Of a stretch of DNA of 64,000 nucleotides, positions 43,310 to 54,880 are shown in pieces. This DNA comes from Ligula intestinalis (Eukaryota; Platyhelminthes; Cestoda; Diphyllobothriidea; Diphyllobothriidae). A model generated the notes under the pieces. The model made no database searches, was not told where the DNA came from, and was given only the letters and a program-made list of their open reading frames with translations. Location of the stretch: the NCBI GenBank assembly GCA_036362985.1, contig JAYGXS010000008.1, positions 13,146,705-13,210,704 of the forward strand. Reading direction: 5' to 3'. The translations under genes were made by a program, and so were the position numbers. How positions within the stretch are numbered: the first letter of the stretch is position 1; each line of letters starts with the position of its first letter.

Positions 43310-46260
43310 ACTATCTGTTAAAACAGCATGCGTATTTCCATCTCCTCAGAGACAGACTTAAGCGTGGAAATGACCAGCTCAAATGGAAAATGCTCTATAT
43401 ATGCAGGCAAGGTCAACCGTTTCTGCAAAAAAATTCAAGAAGAATATGCCTGTTAGGATTATTTTCAAGAAAGGGACAAGAAGCTCCTCTTTGTGCGGGA
43501 CCACGAAGGCCATTTTGGCCTATATTGATGCAACGGTGTCAAACAGTGTCAGTTTAAATAAGAGGGCTGAGACAGCGTCGTTTGCTTGTTATTGCGTCGC
43601 CAATTCAGATGCGATGAACAAGCCTAACGTGCAGAACTGCATAACATGCGTACATAGAGAAGACGAAGGCGTTTCCATCACCGGAATCATAATTTTATTA
43701 TGTTTAGCTTTGGGGCTCATGCGGGAGCCCATGGTCAGAAAGCAGCAGTTATAGGGTATCGAAACGCCTTTCCTTCCTATAAACCTACCTGCGATATGAA
43801 CATTTGTCCCACACAAACTGCTGGGTAAATAAAACAACATCGCTATAGCAAACCTCCAAAGGTTCCCTTATATTATCCTTATTTCTTCAAAAACGCCTTG
43901 TACTACCCACAATGGTGCAGTGGTTTTTCCGCCAAAGACCCCATAAAGATTTTGCAAATTAAATGCATGATAATTTCATGGTGGCTTATGGTATTTGTTT
44001 CGATTGGCGTTAGAAAACTCCGCCAAAAAACCATTTTTTACAATCATGTATGCAAAATAAACTGTTCGAAATAATAACTAGGGCTTGAGTTATCAGACGT
44101 CCTGATAAGCACGCCAGGGTTAAACCTGAGGAGAGGTGTACCTTCATAACACCAACGTCTAGCGATGGGTGGCGCTCGACGAAGCTCAACGTAAGCTTGA
44201 CGGATGAGCGCATACTTGATTGATTTAGGTTTTCCTAGTGCCTTGATCATAGTGCTGGCTTCTTTAGCTGTACATTGTAAAAACTGTCATTTGAAGGTGC
44301 GAACGACATAGTTTCAGATAATAACATGGTGCAAGGACGGTTTAAGCTCTATGCCAAAAACAGAAGTGTGCGTGGCAATGACCAGCCGAAGTAGTAAATG
44401 CTCTACATACAGGCAAGACCATCCGTTATTCGTCACATTGCAAGCAGGAAAAAGGATATAACAGTTCACATTCTTTTCTACAAATTGCTAACAAGCTCCT
44501 TTTTGTGATAAACCCTGGAGGCAAATTTGCTCTTCGTTCGTGTAAGGATGTCAGACCGTGTCAGTTTAAACAGAGTGACTGAGACAGCGTCGTTTGTTCG
44601 TTAATGCGCATCTGGGGGCACCTATGTGACTAAAAATCAAATTGCGCAAATAATCCGACAAAAACGATATTGGCCAAGTTGAGCGATAAGAAGGCACTAA
44701 AGCTTTTAAAAATGAACTACTTCATTGGGTAGCATTGACAGTTTTAGAAATAATGAAAGTCGAAATGTCGGGTGGGATGAATAGGTCTTATGAGCGGAAC
44801 AAGATGATGCCTGCCTATACAAGCAACTGGGTGAATAAAACAGCGTTGGTATATGGCTTGAAAAAACGTTCACCTGACCGCTAACAGCACCCATCTGTCC
44901 CCGAACCTCAACCGGGAAGACAACGAGTGAGTGGCTCAATGCTTGGACGATTAACTCTGATCAAAACGTTCCCAAAATTTAAGGATTGGATTAAGGTTTC
45001 CACTTGGGTCTGGGTATGACAGGCTGACGACGGTTAATAAGCCAGAGATGGCCGTTTCAGTCTCCCTTGTCTTTACCGGCAAAAATATCTGCCTCCTATT
45101 GTTTTTTATATCAAACCTCGAAAAATAGTATCATTTAATTCTTTGCAGTCTGTATAATTTCCCCTCTGGGCAGTGTTTTTCGTTGCAGGTCCCATAACAA
45201 TTTTTGAAATTGACATTGTGCGCTTTTGGTATTTCTTATGCTTAAATCTTCGGCGCTCCAAATACAAGCAAGGCTTTCCTTTACGTCATTCTTTAAACGG
45301 GAAAAGAATTTGCCTGTTTAAACTGCATTTCGCGCAAATTGGTTAAAAGCTCCTCTTTGTAATTGATCATGTAGGCACATTTGATCTTTATTCACACAAA
45401 GGCGCCAGACATTACCCTTTTAAACAAGGGGGCTGAGATAGCCTCATTTGTTCGTTAATGCGTATTTGGGGTGCTAATTAGACCACAGCTAATTGCGCAA
45501 CTCACAAAAATAAAATTATCGGGGCCAAGTTAAATAAAAGAATATAGTAAGGCTTTTGAAAATAAACTTTTTCATTGAATAGCAATGACGATATAAGAAA
45601 TACTCAAACTCGAACATGCGGGTGGGATGAACGGGCCCAATGTGCAGAAATGCATTACAAATGGTCCGTACAAGCAGCTGGGTGAATAAAACAACTTCGG
45701 TATAACAAACCCCCGAGAGCTCTCTTACGTTTTCCTTTATTTCTTCGAAAACACCTTGTACTACCCACTATGGATCAGTAGTTTTTACTTTGCAGGCCCC
45801 ATTAAGATTTTTGGGGATTAAATGCCTTTTGTATTTTTTCCATGATAAATTTATTGTGGCGAATGGTATTTGTTTCGATTTATGTTAGAATACCCCGCCA
45901 AAAAACCATTTTTTTGCAACAGTGTATGCAAAGTTATCCTTTGGAAATAATAAGTTGGGCTCTAGTTAACAGATGTACTTTTAAGCACGCCATGGTTAAG
46001 CCTGTAGAGAGGTGCGCCTTCATAACACGCACGTAGTACGGCTTGCGATGACCGGCGTCCGATGTAACTCACCGTGACCTTGAAGTATAAGTGAACACTT
46101 GTTGTATTATGGTGTCCTTAGTGTACTGGTCATATTGCTGGCTTGTTTAGTTGTAACTTGTAAATAACTGTCAACTGAATGTGAGTACGACCTAATTGTA
46201 GATGTTTTGTGTTCAATGGCATAGGACATCTGTAACTTATCTGACTTTCCTTGGGGGAAA
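43310..46260 (+). repeat. threefold tandem repeat R4
   Basis: Three diverged copies in the same direction: about 43310-44310, 44330-45180 and 45270-46210. Anchors are AAAAGCTCCT(C/T)TTTGT (43480, 44487, 45347), GCTGAGA(C/T)AGC(G/C)TC(G/A)TTTG, GGGTGGGATGAA, GGGT(G/A)AATAAAACA, CCTTGTACTACCCAC and GTATTTGTTTCGATT(G/T). Copy 2 lacks the last third, and a hammerhead fragment interrupts its end. Plus frames such as 43383-43754 are not conserved among the copies, so I do not call them genes. Class unknown. Confidence 0.65.
44990..45110 (+). ncRNA. hammerhead-type repeat R5, single copy
   Basis: CTGACGA (45024-45030), GGTT/AGCC stem II, and GAGA in place of GAAA. Downstream CTCCCTTGTCTTTACCGGC and AATATCTGCC match 56460-56490. 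The GAAA change argues against activity. Confidence 0.45.
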
Positions 46261-47424
46261 TTCGCTTAGGTTTTTTTCGCAAATGAATGCTAACGTTATT
46301 CATTCATTCTTAGGCACAGGTAAATAAAAAGAATACAGAGATGTTTGCACTACCCTAATGCACACTGACAAGTCTTTTTCGTGCAAAAAGTAGTTCTTTT
46401 CTAATATAAAAGCCCACACAGTCATCTTTGAACATAGGCAAGACCCTGCTGTGTACCTAAATTTAATGTAAGTACTTTGTCTTAAAACGTCGATATTATT
46501 GTCAAACTAATATGTAGTGCCTGTTGCACGCTCAGAAGCGTCAAAAATCTACAGATAGGCATTAATCACAAAAGAAAAATCTCAATCTATATTGGTCAGT
46601 TGGTATTTGGAACTGCTGTGCTGAATTCTAGAATGAGACACAGAGATAAAGGCTTTCTTTTGAAAATATAATTCCGTTCATTGTGAATAAAATAAGGCAT
46701 CCAAAATTGCATTCGACTGGAAGGCCACAAAGAATGTATAATATCCGAATAATGTGATGGCCAACGTCTTAACCTAATCGTTCTTGAATGGGTCGCAAAA
46801 CGCGGGAAGAGTTGAACTGCCTTGAACATGTTGAAGGCGTCATACGCTGATTACCTTGTTGTTGTAGTTGGAATATTCGAAGAGCATGACATTGGTTTAT
46901 AATGGGCGCAGTGTAACTACCGATGTATATATCTCTATAAGAAATTTTGAGGCTAACAGAGAGCAGCACGGAATGGGGTAAACCTATGCAATGCATGTGT
47001 TTGATAAAATAAACAATTGCTTGATGGTGCTACATTGATGCTGTAGGTAAAGACACTAAACATACTTTAAATCATAAATTTTATAGGCAGATATCAAAAC
47101 GACCCACCACCCCCCACTTATGGAACCGAGTAGAGTCGCTCACAGTCTGCCTAACCTAATTTACGTAGACCAACTCGCCTCCATTCAAGTTAGGCAAAAT
47201 TGCTCTTGTTATGTCAGAGTATAGTGTACGCCAAGCATTGACATAAATAGTTGCCCAGAAATGGATATATTATTGATTTTTGGCCACCAATGTCAGTGTT
47301 CCCAACTCCGTGTGGACGGAAATTATGCTCTTTAAGTTGTTTTGCGGGGGCTACTTTCCATACTGATCTCCGAGATCGCGTTCATCCTGTTTGGTCCGGA
47401 GGATTATCGCAGGGGGTCAAGTGA
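46261..47424. other. no recognisable gene
   Basis: AT-rich, no repeat match. The right end leads into the PLE without a visible terminal repeat. Confidence 0.3.
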
Positions 47425-48783
47425 GTTAAACCCAGGCAACTCCGATCTGCGGACCAGGGTTACTTAATAGACCCAATTCGCAAAAGATTCTCTACGTATA
47501 CGCTGAGAGGCAGTTTCCAATTTGTCGATGAAATTAGTCATCAAAATATTGCAGGCAGATATATGATATCTTTGGACATTGAGTCACTATTTACCAACGT
47601 GCCCCTGGATGAAACAATTGATATCAGTTGTGCATATGCTTCTGAAACTTGCCTGCCCCCTGACATATTACGAGAGATATTAAAATTATGTACAAAGAAT
47701 GTTCAGTTCCTATTTAATGGCCAACTGTATGGACAAGTTGACGGAGTGGCAATGGGTAGTCCTCTTGGTCCTACCTTTGTAGATATATTTATGGGTCACC
47801 TCGAAGAAAAAGTAACTTCCACATTGAAAAGTACAACACTCTATAGAAGATATGTGGATGACATCTTTGCAATTGTTAAAAACATAAAGGAAGCTAAGAA
47901 ACTACTGTTAACAATGAACAGTTTACATCCAAAAATGAAATTTACGATGGAAGTGGAACGTGGAAACCAGTTTTCTTTCTTAGACGTTCACATGACTAGG
48001 CAGAAAGATGGCTCTATTACGCGAAGAGTTTTCCATCAGAATACATGGAGAGGGCAGTATTTGCATTATCTAAGTTTTGTCCCCTTACAATGGAAACGTA
48101 ACTTAGTTTGCACCCTCTTCCAGAGGACAAGCAAAATCTGCTCAATGGATACACTGGATGCAGAAATTGCAAGCCTCAAGGAAACTCTTCTCAAACGTGG
48201 TTATCCAGCTCACTTTATTGAAAAGAATAGCAAACCATTACGGCAAAAGGTTATAGAACAATCAGCTCCGAAAAAGCCTGTTTTCATTTCCTTGCCATTT
48301 AAGGGAGACAACACGTTCAACATCATCATGAGACGTTTACGCAATACCATTGAAAAGACCTATTTTGCGGCTGAGCTTGTATTTTGCAACTCGGTGAAGA
48401 CCCTTCCTATTCCAACTGCGAAGGATGCCTTGCCGTTGTACGCCACTTCTAATGTTGTTTACCAATTTACATGCACTTGCGGATGCAAGTACATAGGACG
48501 AACACAACGGCAATTGGCAGCCAGAGCAAAAGAGCACTTGCCGAGTTGGTTATTAAGACAGGAGAACAGGACTCCCCGTTCTTCTATCACCGAACACCTA
48601 TTGGATACGGGTCATTATGTTGACCCTAAAACATCCTTCCGAGTACTTGTTCGGGCACGAACAACTCGTATCTTACGCTACCTGGAGGCAGCATACATAA
48701 GGCGGTTTAAACCTGACCTATGTAAACAACTGAAGCATGTGGTGAACCTAACCCTGCCGTGGTCGCACCGGCTCCTTGTTTAA
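47425..48783 (+). CDS. PLE reverse transcriptase with GIY-YIG endonuclease, lineage G, N-terminally truncated
   Basis: Open for 452 codons after a TGA at 47422; the first ATG is at 47563 (406 residues from there). Upstream codons TYTLRGSFQFVDEISHQNIA are family-like, so the real start lay further 5' and is lost. Counting from the ATG: motif A LDIESLFTN (Asp5), NGQLYGQVDGVAMGSPLGP (~52-70), catalytic YVDD at 97-100, FSFLDVHMTRQKDGS (~137-151), linker FISLPFKGD (~241), and GIY-YIG core CTCGCKYIGRT (~304-314) with RAKEHLPSWL. All catalytic landmarks are present and there are no stops. It is the youngest-looking coding copy in the window. Confidence 0.9.
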   Translation, partial: VKPRQLRSADQGYLIDPIRKRFSTYTLRGSFQFVDEISHQNIAGRYMISLDIESLFTNVPLDETIDISCAYASETCLPPDILREILKLCTKNVQFLFNGQLYGQVDGVAMGSPLGPTFVDIFMGHLEEKVTSTLKSTTLYRRYVDDIFAIVKNIKEAKKLLLTMNSLHPKMKFTMEVERGNQFSFLDVHMTRQKDGSITRRVFHQNTWRGQYLHYLSFVPLQWKRNLVCTLFQRTSKICSMDTLDAEIASLKETLLKRGYPAHFIEKNSKPLRQKVIEQSAPKKPVFISLPFKGDNTFNIIMRRLRNTIEKTYFAAELVFCNSVKTLPIPTAKDALPLYATSNVVYQFTCTCGCKYIGRTQRQLAARAKEHLPSWLLRQENRTPRSSITEHLLDTGHYVDPKTSFRVLVRARTTRILRYLEAAYIRRFKPDLCKQLKHVVNLTLPWSHRLLV

Positions 48784-48994
48784 CCACCTCCTTCCCAAAA
48801 AAAAATTTTTGCCTTCGATGTTTTTGCCTTAGATAGTTTACTGCATTTTTTTCGCTGCCCACAATGTTTGAATTCCTACTTTATTGATTGCCTCTTGGCT
48901 AACTCAAGTGACCTTGATGTTTTGGATCGATTTTTCTGTATGAATTCAATTATGTAATTTATCATTCGTTATTCTGTTTATGCAGCGAGCGGAA

Positions 48995-49040
48995 GCGGCT
49001 GATGAGCGCTCGCGAAATTTATGGTGCCATTAAATTCTGC
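48995..49040 (+). ncRNA. hammerhead ribozyme in the 3' tail of PLE G
   Basis: CTGATGA at 48999-49005, stem II GCGCTCGC (49006-49013) and GAAA at 49014-49017. Stem III pairs ATTTATGG with CCATTAAAT with a one-base bulge. Stem I pairs GCGG (48995-48998) with CTGC (49037-49040) with one G-U. The base at the cleavage position is U, less favourable than C. Core residues are intact. Confidence 0.65.
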
Positions 49041-49060
49041 TACATACACTGTCTTCAACT

Positions 49061-50439
49061 TTGCTTCGTGTTCGTTTTGATAACATTTCAGTGCCGAATC
49101 TGACTTTTTGGCAAGAAAGATGTCGTCTGCATCGCAAATGAGAACAATAGAGACGCGAAGCTACGGAAAGACTATTAGGGAAAAGCTTTTATACATATGG
49201 CTTGCCATTTTTAACAACCCAGTAAATTTTGTCTGAATTTATTTCTTCACTTTGCCTCCGAGAAGGGATAACAGTGAATTTTCAAACCATCGATAAGGTA
49301 CCATCCTGGAGCTCTAGAGGCCCGCATGGGCTAGTAACTGCGATGACGAAATCCCATCACATCACATATCTTGTTACAGCAAAGTGCACGCATATAACTC
49401 TTTAACAGATATTCCATCCTGACCTTTTCGCATGACAGAGGCAACATATAAGTCCCTTAGGCGTATATAATTTCCCTATGCCTACTATTCTTGAACATTT
49501 TCAAATTTCGCCGCCTTACGGGGACAAAATTACATAACTGAAATTGTAAGCATTTTCAGCTAAGGCGTCCTCCATTTGCCATGAATAAAATTAAGCACAG
49601 AGACCATCCCATACCCGAGAACCAAAGGTAATTCCTAGTGGCCAAAAACTGCACTTGTCGACATCATGGAGAAACGTCCTTGAATAGGTCACAAATAGTT
49701 GGTTAGCTCGACTTCACGCACATCACCATTAGCGTCGTGCTGATGACTCCATTGTTTCAGTTCTAATAAACAATAAGGGATACAAATCGGTTTTTTATAT
49801 GCATAGTGGGCCGACCGATATATCTATAAGACATACTTACTTGATAGTGGGGGAGGCGAAAATGGTGGCTTCAGTTAAAAAGCCCGCAACCTTCATCAGT
49901 GAAAACGTGGGAATAGTAAACTGGCCACAAAGAGATGGATTATATTGCGGTTACTGATTATTAATCGCAAAAGCCAATAAAATGTGGGTGACATAATAGA
50001 AAGAAGGCGTGTAGGCGTTTCGCAGATAAGGGGTCATATGTAGGCGTTTGCCCTACTTCTAGGTCTCTCACCAAATTCAACATTTGAAGGTAGATTCCAC
50101 AAGGCAGCCGCATTTATGATAGAAAAAGTTTTTCTCCTCTAAATTATGCGGGTAAAAATATTCACCTAAATGAACTCGTTTGCATGCAAATAATAGTACT
50201 GGCTCTTAGCGAAATATGCACGGTTGCAACAAACTGGTAAGGATTAAAATGGGAAATTGCCTTAAATACTGATGCTGTACTTTTATCCATTTACCCACAT
50301 TAACGAAGTTATAATCTGCTGGCAATACCGCTATTCCCATGATGAGTCAACGCACTCAACGGCGTCGCGAGAGCCGCTTGCCGTGAACGAGTCTTGTCTG
50401 CTCAATCCTGATTGGCTCATTGTCGGACGATGTCGCTCG
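49061..50439. other. no recognisable gene
   Basis: No gene or repeat recognised. Confidence 0.3.
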
Positions 50440-51380
50440 CGTTCCCATCAAAGTACAGTATGGCAAGTCCTGCAAAAAAAGTTCATGACGAAATTCAACT
50501 TCGTAGTTAAGCATATATTTAGACAGGTTATTTGGATCATATGAGTGGATATAATAATTTGAAAGCCTTTAGTTTGGAAAACTGTTCTCTCAGTTAAAGT
50601 TATTGAGGGTAAAAGGCACCCATTTAGGCTCAATCATGAGTAAGTTTGTATCAAATAAATTTTGTATGCTATAAAGAAAGACAGAACCAAACGTTTTACT
50701 AATAGACATTGTGCTTTGGAAGAATTTCATAATAATTTTAAAAAGTGGAATAATAATCCCTTCCAGAACTGGAAATATTGTGCGAAAATTATGAAATGAA
50801 AGTGAAGCCAAGTTCAAGGAATCGCAATTATTTTAAGAAACAAACAAGCATTTTAGTTTTAAAAATTATGCTTAGCTATCCTGCGAAGTTTTTTGCACAA
50901 AATGCAGTAAAAAAAACGTTTTTGGCAAAACATTTTCTTTTATCGCACAGCTGTCCTTTCGCATAAGCAAAGTGTTCATATGTACGGCCTTGTTGAATTT
51001 AAGTCAAGTAGAAATATAGTTTTGGAAACAATGCGTTCCAATCAAGCGTTATCTAGACACGGACCAGACAGAAAAATAATAAGTATTTCAAAAAAATGGT
51101 CATATATGTGGCCTGCTTTTTTGCATTCGAACGCTTATTACGGATCGTGGAATGATACTCCTTAAGCGAAAAATAATCCGTTATAAAGATTAAGGTATGT
51201 TTTTTTCATTTCCAATCAAATGTAATCGTTTTTCTTCAGGTACATTTAACACATTGTCAAAAGCCTCCAATTTTCCTGTGACATTACCTTGGAAAAGTTA
51301 ACATTCACAGAAGTTCGTAGACTAAACATCCTATAAAAGCACTCTTTAAAGAGGTAACCGATTATGCAATCTTCATAAGA
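50440..51380 (+). repeat. dispersed repeat R2, copy 3 (longest)
   Basis: Aligns with 31440-32115 on the same strand and with 10000-10780 in reverse. It is the longest copy, including the CCTTCCAGAACTGGAAATATTG block also seen near 10520 in reverse. AT-rich, no conserved frame. Confidence 0.65.
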
Positions 51381-52164
51381 ACTTATATCCAAAGGCTCGT
51401 TTTTTCGGTAAATGCTGTTTAATTCAATCTTATTTTATATGCTTTTATGCAAACGTCGAACAGAAGCACAATTTATCAACTTATCAATAAAGCCACTGAA
51501 AACGGGCGAAATGCTGAGAGATTTTATTCTACGGTATTGAGTAAATAGTTATCCACTAATAGTAATATGTACAAAATATTTTGACCAAAGACAAGTTCTT
51601 TTCATATTCAGAAAGTGGTTGCTTTAAGTATTATACTCAACAATATATGTAAATTTATTGTTCTAATTCATAGCTTTTTTACGTAAGCAGAACCTGGGGA
51701 TTTTCGATACAATTTCACTTTCATAACAAACAGTACTTCTTATAGTTCTTTTAAGTACTTAATATGGCTAATGCTGCTCATTATTATTTCCAAGTTTTCG
51801 TTAATCCGTTCTTGCCGGTATGAGAGAAATAACCAAACTTTTACAAACTTAGGCAAGTTGCTTGCAGGACTCGACATACTCTACCTGCATCCTGTAACTG
51901 ACTTGACTTGCGCTGACTTGCACTGACGTACTGTAACGTGCTCTGTCTGAGTAAACTCTCTCTCTCGCTGGCCTACTGATCTTCTCTCTGTATTGCTCTT
52001 ATCGTCTCATGGGGAACCGGTTCGTGCTGATTAGAAGTACCAGGTGCGGGTCGTAACAGAATCTTATTTCGTCAAACCGAAGAGGTTTATGGCCCCTACA
52101 AAATGACCGTTTATACGTTCGATACCGTCTTTTGTGAATTGTCACATACCGTGACTCATCCTAA
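51381..52164. other. no recognisable gene
   Basis: Nothing recognised. A (CT)-rich patch lies near 51955. Confidence 0.3.
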
Positions 52165-52660
52165 AACTGTCCAGCTGTATTTCTTACGCCATATTGTCCA
52201 GACGTTTCTGCTTGGTTTCCATGTGCCCATATAGTGCAATTAGTTATTCGTAAATGATCAATTTAACTTTCATAGGGTTTCCCTTCCCAACCTGGAAAAT
52301 AACCCTCCAATGGAACGTCTGTTGCTTCGTTCCCCCAGGACATCATGCAGAATAATAATTGGAAATGGTAACCATCTGCCGTAAGCGGTTTCTCATGACG
52401 GATATTGAGAAGGTTTTTGAAAGGACTCATGCAAAAGCTGTCCAGCTGCCATATTGTCCGGACGTTTCTCCTTGGCGGTTTCCATGGCCCGTAACATTGA
52501 AATGCTTTACTCGCAAATGGGCAATTCAACTCTCATAGGATTCCCCCTCCCCCCACCTGGACAACTGGCCAGCACTGCAACGCCCATTCTTACGTTGCCC
52601 CGAGAAATTAGACAGAATAATAATTTTAAAGGGTATCCATCCGCCGTAATTGCCTGCTCA
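52165..52660 (+). repeat. direct duplication with ~260-bp period
   Basis: 52165-52395 and 52437-52655 are diverged direct copies (ACTGTCCAGCTG, CATATTGTCC(A/G)GACGTTTCT, CTCATAGG(G/A)TT(T/C)CC, AGAATAATAATT, CATC(T/C)GCCGTAA). Anchors are 260-263 bases apart. No coding meaning seen. Confidence 0.55.
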
Positions 52661-53054
52661 GAGAGCCTTTAATTACTGGAAATTAGGGATGTGGCCTGCG
52701 GCGTCCTACGTGACCATAAGTAACAACGTTTTGTGACTAAGAGCCATTTTTGCACACCGCTGGCTGTTTGCCAAATTAAGCTCCTAAAAATTCCTAGGTA
52801 CCCGCTCTGGTTTGAGAGCTTTCAGGCTGCGCAGGCATTAGCATAAAGCAAATTCTGCCATCATAAATTAATAATTATGTAAGTTATGCTACTGAAAGCT
52901 TTTTGGCAGGTTGTGGATATTAAGTGCTTACCCTGCGCTGGCTGCTGAACTTCGATCAAAAAATATTCATATCATAATTCTCCTTTTCATGTGTATATGC
53001 ACTTTTAATGAAATTGTCTCTCGGTAGCAATTTTCCCTAAGCAAACTTCAAAGA
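52661..53054. other. no recognisable gene
   Basis: No gene or repeat recognised. Confidence 0.3.
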
Positions 53055-53885
53055 TGTATTGGCAAGCGCGCCAAAATACCTGCTACGTTAACCCCAGAAA
53101 AGAAAGACGTGTTCATAAGACTGCATTTCTTAGGCGATGCAACAAGCGAGCTGGTCAGACGACACCTGAGGACCGCAATCGCAAGCACTTTCCCAGCGGT
53201 CAACTAACGGGTGCTCCTCACGAACTCTCCCCTCCGGTGATTGGAAGGTAAAGACGGACTCCCGTTAAAGGCCACATTCATATGCATTTACTCTTCCACT
53301 TGCTCCTGTGGAGCGGGATAAATCGGCCGAACAACGAGGCGCTTGGAAAAGAGCGTACGTGAAACTAGATGGATCTCGAATTCTATTATCGCACATCTTG
53401 TCGGTACGAATCATCGAGCTGGTACTAACGAAGCTTTTCAGATTGTCTACCGGAAACCAGCTAACCTTTCCAACGGCCAACGCCAATGGGTGCTTGCAAC
53501 AGCTGAACCAGTGTTGTGTTGTCAGAAGACGCTAACAGAAGCCCTTGCACTTCCGTGGCCGACCCCGTCGACAGGTGACGATTGCATTTTCCCCTCCAAC
53601 CCCTAGTGACAGTCGTTCGCTCCATGCAAATAGCAGCACTTATTCCGCCATGTGTCTGACCTCTGATCAACCCGACAGCATAACCCAGTTCTCTCCCTCC
53701 CCCCCCCTCACCCTTCTCCAACACAAGAACCTTTCCACGCCAACCGTGCCATGCGGGCGATGCGTAAACGATGGATTGCAATCAGACTGTATTTATTAAT
53801 CCTGTCAAACTGTACAATTTAAATTACCCCTCCAAATGTGTAGCCTGATGATGATTTACTAAAAACACTCTGTTTGCCAAATGGA
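53055..53885 (+). mobile_element. Penelope-like element, clade 1 (B), 3' half
   Basis: The plus strand, with several frame changes, reads KKDVFIRLHFLGDATSELVR (linker, about 53100-53165), then GLPLKATFICIYSSTCSCGA (start of the GIY-YIG domain, 53250-53310; the YIG is lost to a stop) and IGRTTRRLEK. SNSIIAHLVGTNHRAGTNEA with the tail LATAEPVLCCQK and LALPWPTP runs to 53570. The 3' tail ends in a terminal repeat with a decayed hammerhead (CTGATGA at 53845-53851, then AAAA). It is closest to the copy at 5.0-5.8 kb. No RT. Confidence 0.7.
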
Positions 53886-54189
53886 TTTCTCAAATATGTA
53901 AATTCCACTACGCTGCAACTTAACACGCCAGTAAGGCGGCTGCATACAACTGCTGATTTTCAGTGACTTTAAATTTGTGCTGGATTTTTCAAGCCCCAGC
54001 CGTTTTTGCAGCATGAAAAGACCTCTGCTCAGGCCAGGCTTTTGTATACTGTTCTCCTTCATCGTAAAACGTACACCTAGGAAGATGGCGTTTTAGATAT
54101 TTGCTTGACTCCCTTCACTCGATACACTGCAATGAGAGCAAAGCCACCGCCTTGCAGCAAGTTCATGATTGTGGCCTGTACTGACACGC
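53886..54189. other. no recognisable gene
   Basis: No gene or repeat recognised between two PLE fragments. Confidence 0.3.
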
Positions 54190-54880
54190 GTTAATGAACG
54201 TTCAACGAGAGCTAACGGAACTGCCAGTAGAGGAAAATATCCGAGTTCCAGAAAACAGTTCAAAAGAAGAAGAAGAAGCGATCAAGGAAACAAGAGTTTT
54301 TTTGTCCTGACGTTTTGGGTTCCTTCGGGAATCCTTAATCATAGGTAATAATAGAGCAGTCTGAGACATGCGCAGATAAGGGTAAAACATGCACAAATTA
54401 CACGGTATTGATAGTTTTAAAGCGGCCAACCGCATGTGTACGATAATTATCAGTTCCTTTAGCCACCGCTTGAGGTCTTCATTGGTGCGGTGATTGCTCA
54501 TTAATTGCCACAGCGTTCTTGTCCGCGTCGGATGCGGGTTTGGTAATTGCGCGACAATTATGCCCGCTGTCGTCGGAGTTGTTGTTGCACCCAGTCCTTC
54601 CCACGTGACTGATTCTCGTGCTCAGGAAATGTCTCAGTACACCGTAGGGGAACGCCAACTATAGTACGCATGCGGGTGACCGCTGTGAACTATAACTACC
54701 GTGCAATCTGTGGATGTATCGCCCCTTATCTGCGCATGGCTCAGACTTGTTTACGATTACCTATGACTAAGGATTCCCGACGGAATCCGAAACGTCAGGC
54801 AAATAAAACTCTTGTTCCAGTGATCGCATCTTCGTCTTCTGAACTGCTTCCTGGGACTCGAAAATTCGCTACTATTGCCA
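54190..54880 (-). mobile_element. PLE lineage D' copy 1 with inverted terminal repeat
   Basis: The minus-strand terminal repeat (54190-54470) and the C-terminal coding end (54480-54655) are followed at 54660-54880 by the terminal repeat in the plus orientation. The plus copy has a strong hairpin GGATTCC/GGAATCC with a CGAC loop (54771-54788) followed by GAAA, the stem II plus GAAA half of a hammerhead. The CTGATGA half reads CTATGACTA. Confidence 0.7.

Larger units (their letters stand above)
47425..49060 (+). mobile_element. Penelope-like element, lineage G
   Basis: Coding region followed by a 280-base AT-rich 3' tail that ends with a hammerhead (48995-49040). I see no inverted terminal repeat at the 5' side, unlike the A, F, C and D copies. 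A fragment with a related hammerhead is at 15960-16200. Confidence 0.75.

Noticed and set aside
43383..43754. 123-codon frame with a hydrophobic segment
   Set aside because: It is not conserved in the other two tandem copies of R4, so it is not under coding constraint.
47563..48783. Homing endonuclease or group I intron, because of the GIY-YIG motif
   Set aside because: The GIY-YIG domain is fused behind a YVDD reverse transcriptase with the PLE connector; no intron core is present.
47425..48783. Bacterial retron or group II intron RT, or a retroviral pol gene
   Set aside because: Motif order, GVAMGSPLGP and the C-terminal GIY-YIG are PLE hallmarks; no protease, integrase or RNase H, and the context is eukaryotic.
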